A stretch of DNA of 34,749 nt, taken from the NCBI GenBank assembly GCA_903859715.1, contig CAIONS010000024.1:1-34749 (forward strand). The letters run 5' to 3'. The notes under the pieces are model-generated. The model was not told the origin of the DNA. It searched no databases and was given only the letters and a program-made list of their open reading frames with translations. The translations under genes and the position numbers were made by a program. Shown here one piece after another: positions 29,975-34,749 of the stretch (position 1 is its first letter; each line of letters begins with the position of its first letter). This stretch comes from an uncultured Opitutia bacterium. Lineage in GTDB: Bacteria; Verrucomicrobiota; Verrucomicrobiia; Opitutales; Opitutaceae.

Positions 29975-30706
29975 TTATTTGACCGCGGCCCACACCCGCT
30001 GGACGTCGTCGTGGTCCTCAAGGGCCTGCAGGAATTCGCCGACGTCGCCACGCGCGGCGTCGTCCAGCTCGGGAAACATCTTCGCGAGGTAGCCGATTTC
30101 ACTCGTGACGACCGTCCAGCCGTTCTTCGTCAGCCAGACCGAGACGGCGTGGACGGAATGGCGCTCGGTAATGAAGCGGGCCCCGGCACGCTCGGCCGGG
30201 ATATCGTCGTTCTGTTCGTGGGTGAGGACCTCGAAATCATTGGCGCCGGCCTCGATGGCGGCCGCTTCCCGGTCCACGGCCATATCGGCATGGTGCGCCT
30301 CGACGAGGCCGACATGCTCAAAGAGAAACTTGTTGCTGCCGGCCTGGCCGAGGATGCCTCGCTTGAAGAGCTGGCGGATTTCCGGGGCGATGCGCTGGTG
30401 GTTGTCGGTGTAGGCCTCGACGATGACCGGCACCTTGTGCGGGGCGTAGCCCTCGAAGACGACGTGCTCCAGCGCGGTCTTGTCGCCGCCCACGCCGGAG
30501 CCCTTGGCGATAGCCCGCTCGATGACGTCGCGCGTCACGCTGGCCTTCCGGGCCTTTTCGACCGCGGCGAAGAGCCGGGCATTGGCCGCGAGGTCACCGC
30601 CGCCGAGCTTGGCGGCGACGGTCATTTCCTTGACGAGTTTGCCGACCGTCTGGCCCTTCTTCAGGTTGACGATCGCGCGTTTGGCGTGGAGCCACTGGCG
30701 TCCCAT
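29975..30706 (-). CDS. yebC: YebC/PmpR-family regulator or translation factor
   Basis: 243 residues from 30706, where the protein starts MGRQWLHAKRAI as in homologues; the 22-residue extension to 30772 reaches into a repeat. Diagnostic stretches are GKLVKEMTVAAKLGG, NARLFAAVEKARKASVTRDVIERAIAKG, EGYAPHKVPVIVEAYTDN, RIAPEIRQLFKRGILGQAGSNKFLFEHVG and a closing ALEDHDDVQRVWA. The family has been described as DNA-binding transcriptional regulators (PmpR, quorum sensing) and more recently as ribosome-associated factors that ease translation of proline stretches; the sequence does not decide. This is notable given the nearby efp gene. It is on the minus strand; a family B repeat lies upstream and a family C repeat downstream. 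Confidence 0.92.
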   Translation of the reverse strand: MGRQWLHAKRAIVNLKKGQTVGKLVKEMTVAAKLGGGDLAANARLFAAVEKARKASVTRDVIERAIAKGSGVGGDKTALEHVVFEGYAPHKVPVIVEAYTDNHQRIAPEIRQLFKRGILGQAGSNKFLFEHVGLVEAHHADMAVDREAAAIEAGANDFEVLTHEQNDDIPAERAGARFITERHSVHAVSVWLTKNGWTVVTSEIGYLAKMFPELDDAARGDVGEFLQALEDHDDVQRVWAAVK

Positions 30707-30760
30707 AAGACCGGCCAGTGTGAAGGCCGCCACGGCCGCGGCAATGCCGAACATGCGGAG

Positions 30761-30879
30761 GGTTGGCCACAAAGAGGCACAAGGGCTCCAAGGCTTCGTC
30801 TCGTCTCTCCCGCGCGCCTATAGGCGCAAGGGTGGCTCGTTCGCAGTCCCCGAGCCTTTGTACCTCTTTGTGGTCAACC
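30761..30879. repeat. palindromic repeat, family B, copy 2
   Basis: The 28-base arms (30761-30788, starting GGTTGGCCACAAAGAGGCAC; 30852-30879) match at 25 of 28 positions, with all three differences G-U compatible. The central palindrome GCGCCTATAGGCGC is at 30814-30827. The plan is the same as the copy at 28356-28467; the core differs by a compensatory T-A to C-G exchange. It lies between the divergent yebC and carbonic anhydrase genes, so it must sit in or near their promoters. Confidence 0.9.
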
Positions 30880-30960
30880 CGGCTTGGAATTAACCATGGC
30901 GGCTCGGTGATGGAGTTCGGGGTGGACAATCGTGGCGGGGTTCGGAGCATGCCGGTGCGT

Positions 30961-31611
30961 ATGGACTCCCTGACTCACTTGTTTGATCAGAACAAAGCCT
31001 GGGCGGACGCCATCCGGCGGCGGGATCCGCAGTTTTTCGAGAAACTCTCGCTCCAGCAGAGCCCCGAGTATCTGTGGATCGGCTGTTCCGACAGCCGCGT
31101 GCCGGCGAACGAGATCATTGGCCTGCTGCCGGGCGAGGTCTTCGTGCATCGCAATATTGCGAATGTCGTCGTCCACACCGACCTGAACTGTCTTTCCGTG
31201 ATCCAGTTCGCCGTCGATGTCCTGAAAGTGAAGCACATCATGGTGGTGGGGCATTATGGCTGCGGCGGCGTCCGCGCCGTGTTGCGCTGCGAACGGGTCG
31301 GCCTCGCTGACAACTGGCTGCGGCACGTGCAGGACGTGAAGGACAAGCACGACGCTTGCCTCTGTACCGAGCCCGACGAGGGCGTGCGCAGCGCGCGGCT
31401 CTGCGAACTGAACGTCATCGAGCAGTCGGCTAATGTCTGGCAGACCACAATCGTTCAGGATGCTTGGGCGCGCGGGCAGGAGCTGACGATTCACGGCTGG
31501 ATCTACGGCCTGCGCGATGGCCGGTTGCACGACCTCAAATGCTCGGGCAGCAGCCTGAAGGAAGCCTCGGCGAATCACGACGCGGCGATCGCCGCGGCGA
31601 CGAAGTCGTAA
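30961..31611 (+). CDS. can: beta-class carbonic anhydrase
   Basis: 216 residues from 30961 (E. coli Can 220); MDSLTHLFDQNKAW aligns with the E. coli start. An ATG at 30949 is also possible; starts further upstream run into the palindromic repeat. It interconverts CO2 and bicarbonate in the cytoplasm. The zinc ligands are seen in WIGCSDSRVPANE (Cys and the Asp-Arg dyad) and GHYGCGGVRAVL (His and Cys). FVHRNIANVVVHTDLNCLSVIQFAVDVLKVKHIMVVGH, NWLRHVQDVKDKH, CELNVIEQSANVWQT and IHGWIYGLRDG complete the family. The N-terminal residues suit the usual dimer arm. Downstream are a family D repeat and a terminator shared with efp. Confidence 0.94.
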   Translation: MDSLTHLFDQNKAWADAIRRRDPQFFEKLSLQQSPEYLWIGCSDSRVPANEIIGLLPGEVFVHRNIANVVVHTDLNCLSVIQFAVDVLKVKHIMVVGHYGCGGVRAVLRCERVGLADNWLRHVQDVKDKHDACLCTEPDEGVRSARLCELNVIEQSANVWQTTIVQDAWARGQELTIHGWIYGLRDGRLHDLKCSGSSLKEASANHDAAIAAATKS

Positions 31612-31628
31612 GGTGGGGCGTTCAGGAA

Positions 31629-31704
31629 GGTAGGCGAATCCTCCGGATGAGCCGCGCCTGCCCGCGAAAGGCCCAAACGGCTCATCCGGAGGATTCACCC
31701 TACC
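31629..31704. repeat. palindromic repeat, family D, copy 1
   Basis: Arms at 31629-31654 and 31678-31704 are inverted copies with a small indel/mismatch near the outer end. The core unit GAATCCTCCGGATGAGCCG is itself partly palindromic (TCCGGA). The loop is 23 bases. It lies 18 bases after the carbonic anhydrase stop and just before the intrinsic terminator. A second copy is at 34677-34744. Confidence 0.9.
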
Positions 31705-31713
31705 TCGGAACAC

Positions 31714-31746
31714 AAAAAAGCCCGCGAAATGAACCGCGGGCTTTTT
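31714..31746. terminator. bidirectional intrinsic terminator
   Basis: An 8-bp stem, AGCCCGCG (31719-31726) and CGCGGGCT (31735-31742), has an 8-base loop, with A-run before and T-run after. It separates the convergent carbonic anhydrase and efp genes and works on both strands. Confidence 0.93.
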
Positions 31747-31768
31747 AAGCAGAAAGGATTGTCTGGAC

Positions 31769-32326
31769 TCAGACGCGTCCGAGGTACGTGCCGTCGGCCG
31801 TGCTGACCTTGATGATCTCGCCTTCCTTGATGAAGAGCGGGACCTGCACCATGAGGCCGGTCTCGAGCTTGGCGGGCTTCTGAACGTTGCTGGCGGTGTC
31901 GCCCTTGATGCCGTCGGAGCTCTCGATGACCTTGAGCGCCACGGTGGAGGGGAGTTCGACGGTGAGCGGCTTTTCGTCGACGAAGAGCACGTCGACCTTG
32001 CCGCCGGGCGTGAGGTAGTTCTTCACGTCGCCGAGGGTCTCGGCGCTGAGCTCGGTCTGCTCGAAGGTCTCGGGATCGATGAACGCGAAGGCCTCGCGGT
32101 CGGCGTAGCTGTACTCGAGGCTCTTTTTCTCGGTCGGGAGCACCTCGATGGTGTCGGTGGACGCGAAGCGCTGGTCGAGGGCCTTGCCGTAGCGGAGATT
32201 GCGCATCTTGATCTGCACGAACGCGCGGAGATTGCCCGGCGTGCGATGCTGCGTCTCCATGACGAGGTGGGGTTCACCGTTGAATTTGATGACTTGGCCT
32301 TTGCGGATATCGTTGGCGGCGGGCAT
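31769..32326 (-). CDS. efp: translation elongation factor P
   Basis: 185 residues from 32326, the normal EF-P length. EF-P binds between the P and E sites and rescues ribosomes stalled on consecutive prolines. The N-terminal KOW-like domain begins NDIRKGQVIKFNGEPHLVMETQHRTPGNLRAFVQIKMRNL. The middle OB domain includes YSYADREAFAFIDPETFEQTEL, and the C-terminal domain contains GIKGDTASNVQKPAKLETGLMVQVPLFIKEGEIIKVSTADGTYLGRV, the EF-P signature region. The loop tip reads TPGNL: Asn32 replaces the Lys (E. coli Lys34, beta-lysylated) or Arg (rhamnosylated in Pseudomonas). So the known modifications cannot occur at this residue. The gene diverges from lpxC-fabZ and shares a terminator with the carbonic anhydrase gene. 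Confidence 0.95.
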   Translation of the reverse strand: MPAANDIRKGQVIKFNGEPHLVMETQHRTPGNLRAFVQIKMRNLRYGKALDQRFASTDTIEVLPTEKKSLEYSYADREAFAFIDPETFEQTELSAETLGDVKNYLTPGGKVDVLFVDEKPLTVELPSTVALKVIESSDGIKGDTASNVQKPAKLETGLMVQVPLFIKEGEIIKVSTADGTYLGRV

Positions 32327-32420
32327 GACGAAGGGGTCGGTTGGATGCGGTTTTAAGGAGTGAAAGGGTCCAGAGTGAAGAACCGGCTCCGGCGGTGTCA
32401 AGGCCGAGCCGGGCGGGGCA

Positions 32421-32498
32421 AGCTCGAAGATGGAAATCCGAAATTCAAAAGGAGTTCGGAGAATCCCAATTCGAATTTCGTGCTTCGCCCTTCGAACT
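32421..32498. repeat. imperfect inverted repeat in the efp/lpxC intergenic region (family E)
   Basis: Arms 32421-32446 and 32473-32498 pair at about 19 of 26 positions. The best part is CGAAATTC (32439-32446) against GAATTTCG (32473-32480). The region is built from short AATTCGAA-like units and contains no gene. It lies in the divergent promoter region of efp and lpxC-fabZ. Confidence 0.5.
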
Positions 32499-32558
32499 TC
32501 GCCGGGAATCTCCGCTCTTGCGCTCTGCCCGGCGGGTTTCCGAGACTGCCCCAACCCT

Positions 32559-33884
32559 ATGAAACAACGCACCCTCGCGCGCGAGGTCTCCATCACCGGC
32601 AATGCGCTGCACACGGGCGAAGCAGTCACCCTGACGATGAAGCCCGCGCCCGCGGACCATGGCATCGTGTTCCGGCGCATCGACCTGAGCGGCAGCCCGG
32701 AACTGCGCCCGCGCGTCGACCAGGTGACCGATGTCGTCCGGGCCACCACGATCCAGTCCGGCCACGCGAAGATCCACACGGTCGAACACGTCCTCAGCGC
32801 GCTCAGCGGCTGCGGCATCGACAATGTCATCCTGGAGATGAACGCCTCCGAGCCGCCGATCATGGACGGCTCCGCCAAGCCCTATGTGAACATGATCCTG
32901 CAGGGTGAGCCGGTCGAGCAGGACAAGGAACGCGAGTATTTCACGCTGGATGCGGCCGTGTCGGTCACGCGCGGCGACTCCTCGATCATCGCGCTGCCGT
33001 GCGACGAGCTGAAGATTTCCTGCACCTCCGCCGACAATCGCGGCATCCACACGCAGCATCTGTCCCTGACGATCGACCCGGACGTCTACATGACGCAGGT
33101 CGCGGCGGCCCGGACGTTCACGATCTACGAGGACATCGAGGAGCTCCTGAAACTCGGCAAGATCAAGGGCGGCTCGCTCGACTGCGCCGTGGTGATCCGC
33201 GGCGACAAGATCATCTCGAAGGAGCCGCTGCGTTTTAAAGACGAGTTCGTCCGTCACAAGATCCTCGATATCATCGGCGACATCGTGCTGCTCGGCATGC
33301 CGCTGAAGGCGCACATCATCGCGACACGCCCCGGCCACGCGATCAACGCCGAGCTGACCAAGGCCCTCTACGCCAAGCTGGAGGAGCGCCGGAAGGGCCC
33401 GAAGAAGAAGCCGCGCCCGGTGACCGTGCTGCCGACGGAGACCTCGCTCGATATCCGCCGCATCCTCGACACGATCCCGCACCGCTACCCGTTCGTGATG
33501 GTGGACCGCATCGTGGAGTTCATCGGTCAGGACGAACTGGTCGCGATCAAGAACGTCACGATCAACGAGCCGTATTTCATGGGCCATTTTCCGACCAATC
33601 CGGTGATGCCCGCCGTGCTCCAGCTGGAGGCGATGGCGCAGGCCGCGGGCATCATGATGCTCCGGCGCAGCGGCAACGTCGGCAAGACCGCCTTCTTCAT
33701 GAGCGCGGACAAGGCGAAGTTCCGGAAGCCCGTCCGCCCCGGCGACCAGCTCATCATCAATGCCAAGATCACCAAGATCCGCGGCGACAAGATCGCCGCC
33801 GCCGAGTGCAACTGCACGGTGGACGGCCAGGTCGTCTCCTCGGCGGAGCTGATGTTCGCCATCGTGGACGAAGGCGACGAGTAA
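32559..33884 (+). CDS. lpxC-fabZ: fused LpxC deacetylase / FabZ dehydratase
   Basis: 441 residues from 32559; longer starts reach into repeat-like sequence. The N-terminal part (about 1-275) is LpxC, the zinc deacetylase making the committed step of lipid A synthesis. It shows [10 protein letters not shown] (catalytic Glu and zinc His), [25 protein letters not shown] (zinc His and Asp) and [10 protein letters not shown] (catalytic His). A basic linker ([11 protein letters not shown]) leads to FabZ (about 300-441), the 3-hydroxyacyl-ACP dehydratase, with [13 protein letters not shown] and [20 protein letters not shown] carrying the active-site His and Glu. The fusion couples the use of 3-hydroxyacyl-ACP in lipid A with fatty acid synthesis. 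It is known in Bacteroidota and Verrucomicrobiota. lpxA follows after 4 bases. Confidence 0.96.
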   Translation: MKQRTLAREVSITGNALHTGEAVTLTMKPAPADHGIVFRRIDLSGSPELRPRVDQVTDVVRATTIQSGHAKIHTVEHVLSALSGCGIDNVILEMNASEPPIMDGSAKPYVNMILQGEPVEQDKEREYFTLDAAVSVTRGDSSIIALPCDELKISCTSADNRGIHTQHLSLTIDPDVYMTQVAAARTFTIYEDIEELLKLGKIKGGSLDCAVVIRGDKIISKEPLRFKDEFVRHKILDIIGDIVLLGMPLKAHIIATRPGHAINAELTKALYAKLEERRKGPKKKPRPVTVLPTETSLDIRRILDTIPHRYPFVMVDRIVEFIGQDELVAIKNVTINEPYFMGHFPTNPVMPAVLQLEAMAQAAGIMMLRRSGNVGKTAFFMSADKAKFRKPVRPGDQLIINAKITKIRGDKIAAAECNCTVDGQVVSSAELMFAIVDEGDE

Positions 33885-33888
33885 GCCC

Positions 33889-34677
33889 ATGGCCGGCAAA
33901 ATTCATCCCACCGCCATTATCGAACCCGGCGCGCAGCTGGGTGCCGACGTTGAGATTGGTGCGTATGCGTATGTCGGCGGCACGGCGGTTCTCGGGGCCG
34001 GAACGCGCCTGCATCATCACGCCACGGTCGAGGGCCATACGGTGATGGGTGCGCAGTGCCAGGTGTTTCCCTACGCCTGCATCGGTGGCAAGACGCAGGA
34101 CCTGAAATACAAGGGCGGGAAACCGGGCGTGCGCATCGGTGATCGGAATGTGTTCCGCGAGTATGTGAGCGTCCACGAGGCGACCAACGACGGCGAATTC
34201 ACGATCATCGGCTCCGACAATCTCATCCTGGCCTACTGCCACGTCGCGCACGACTGCGTGCTCGGCAACAAGATCATCATGAGCAACTACACCGGGCTCG
34301 CCGGTCATGTGATCGTCGAGGACTCGGTGGTGGTCGGCGCCTACGGCGCGGTGCACCAGTTCTGCCGCCTCGGGGCCCATGCGATGCTGTCGGCCTGCTC
34401 GAAGCTCGTGCAGGACCTGCCCCCGTATTTTATCGCCGACGGCTCACCCGCCACGCTGCGCGCGTACAACAAAGTCGGCCTGGAGCGCAGCGGCTTCACC
34501 GCCGAGCAGATCGACCGCGTTCGTCAGCTCTACCGTCTGCTGTACCGCGACGGCCTGAACCGCTCGCAGGCGCTGGAAAAACTCGCGGCCCATGAACACG
34601 CCGCGACCGCGGAGTTCCAGCGGATGATCGCCTTTGCGAAGGCCAGCGAACGCGGACTGGCGCCGGGTGGATCGTAG
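33889..34677 (+). CDS. lpxA: UDP-N-acetylglucosamine acyltransferase
   Basis: 262 residues, as in E. coli LpxA. It adds a 3-hydroxyacyl chain to UDP-GlcNAc, the first step of lipid A. The left-handed beta-helix is visible as hexapeptide repeats (IHPTAIIEPGAQLGADVEIGAYAYVGGTAVLGAGTRLHHHATV). The LpxA marks include IGGKTQDLKYKG, NVFREYVSVHEAT, the catalytic His in AYCHVAHDCVLGN, and GAYGAVHQFCRLGAHAMLSACSKLVQDLPPYFIADG. The C-terminal helical domain starts GLERSGFTAEQIDRVRQLYRLLYRDGLN. It lies 4 bases after lpxC-fabZ and is clearly in the same operon. The stop codon touches the left arm of a family D repeat, so the transcript ends in a strong hairpin. Confidence 0.96.
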   Translation: MAGKIHPTAIIEPGAQLGADVEIGAYAYVGGTAVLGAGTRLHHHATVEGHTVMGAQCQVFPYACIGGKTQDLKYKGGKPGVRIGDRNVFREYVSVHEATNDGEFTIIGSDNLILAYCHVAHDCVLGNKIIMSNYTGLAGHVIVEDSVVVGAYGAVHQFCRLGAHAMLSACSKLVQDLPPYFIADGSPATLRAYNKVGLERSGFTAEQIDRVRQLYRLLYRDGLNRSQALEKLAAHEHAATAEFQRMIAFAKASERGLAPGGS

Positions 34678-34744
34678 GTAGGGCGAATCCTCCGGATGAG
34701 CCGTTCGTGGACGGACGCGGCTCATCCGGAGGATTCGCCCTACC
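34677..34744. repeat. palindromic repeat, family D, copy 2
   Basis: A perfect 27-bp inverted repeat: 34677-34703 is mirrored exactly at 34718-34744 around a 14-base loop. The arm contains GGGCGAATCCTCCGGATGAG. It begins on the last base of the lpxA stop codon. It is the same family as 31629-31704, with arms intact here. Confidence 0.95.
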
Positions 34745-34749
34745 TCAAC

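Noticed and set aside
30763-30960. long N-terminal extension of the carbonic anhydrase
   Set aside because: The extension begins inside the family B repeat; homologues start at the residue encoded at 30961.
32445-33899. 484-codon minus-strand frame opposite lpxC-fabZ
   Set aside because: It is a shadow of the fused gene, whose catalytic motifs are all on the plus strand.
28356-34744. CRISPR array
   Set aside because: The repeats are dispersed inverted elements of different families, not evenly spaced direct repeats with unique spacers.

Overview
The window looks like a chromosomal segment from a GC-rich Gram-negative bacterium of the Verrucomicrobiota, most likely an Opitutaceae relative. 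The reasons are a fused lpxC-fabZ gene followed by lpxA (lipid A synthesis; the fusion is typical of Bacteroidota and Verrucomicrobiota, and the high GC argues against Bacteroidota), a DUF6249-ECF sigma module, almost no recognisable Shine-Dalgarno sequences, and many long palindromic intergenic repeats of the kind common in Opitutus-like genomes. The taxonomic call is inference, since there is no rRNA gene in the window.

Left end (1-2374): an accessory segment. It begins with a decayed IS3-family transposase fragment. A relatively AT-rich promoter region and an intact hipB-hipA toxin-antitoxin pair follow, and the segment ends at a tRNA 3'-end-like sequence (T-arm, acceptor strand and encoded CCA). 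This fits one border of an integrated element whose other border lies outside the window.

Centre-left (2499-10654): ordinary chromosomal genes. They are an endonuclease/exonuclease/phosphatase protein; a minus-strand pair of a lipoprotein solute-binding protein (NMT1/THI5 type) and a cytosine-deaminase-like amidohydrolase; trpA; a sugar-nucleotide epimerase translationally coupled to a REC-GGDEF diguanylate cyclase; a diacylglycerol-kinase-type lipid kinase; and miaA.

Centre (10692-18335): a minus-strand run of argS, a GYF-domain membrane protein, a YihY/BrkB membrane protein with a C-terminal winged helix, a PpiD/SurA-like chaperone and a TolC-like outer-membrane protein. It is mostly envelope-related.

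Centre-right (18623-27044): a DeoA-family protein whose active-site motifs are rewritten; two small exported proteins; a GH29-like protein; a tiny PLDc_N membrane protein; an exported metallophosphatase; a DUF6249/ECF sigma/putative anti-sigma operon; and an RlmI-type rRNA methyltransferase.

Right end (27126-34744): a mazEF-like pair with a candidate leaderless promoter, overlapped by an AlkZ-like third gene that carries a frameshift. Next come an esterase, DUF1272 and CDGSH cluster, yebC, a beta-carbonic anhydrase, efp (with Asn instead of the modifiable Lys/Arg at the loop tip), lpxC-fabZ and lpxA. This end is dense in palindromic repeats: two copies of one ~115-bp family with a compensatory base-pair change, two copies of a second, and single copies of two others.

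No wholly new multi-gene system is evident. The items most worth a second look are the altered DeoA-family enzyme, the paired palindromic repeats, the tRNA-end/hipBA/IS3 border, the frameshifted third gene of the mazEF operon, and the sigma-factor module.
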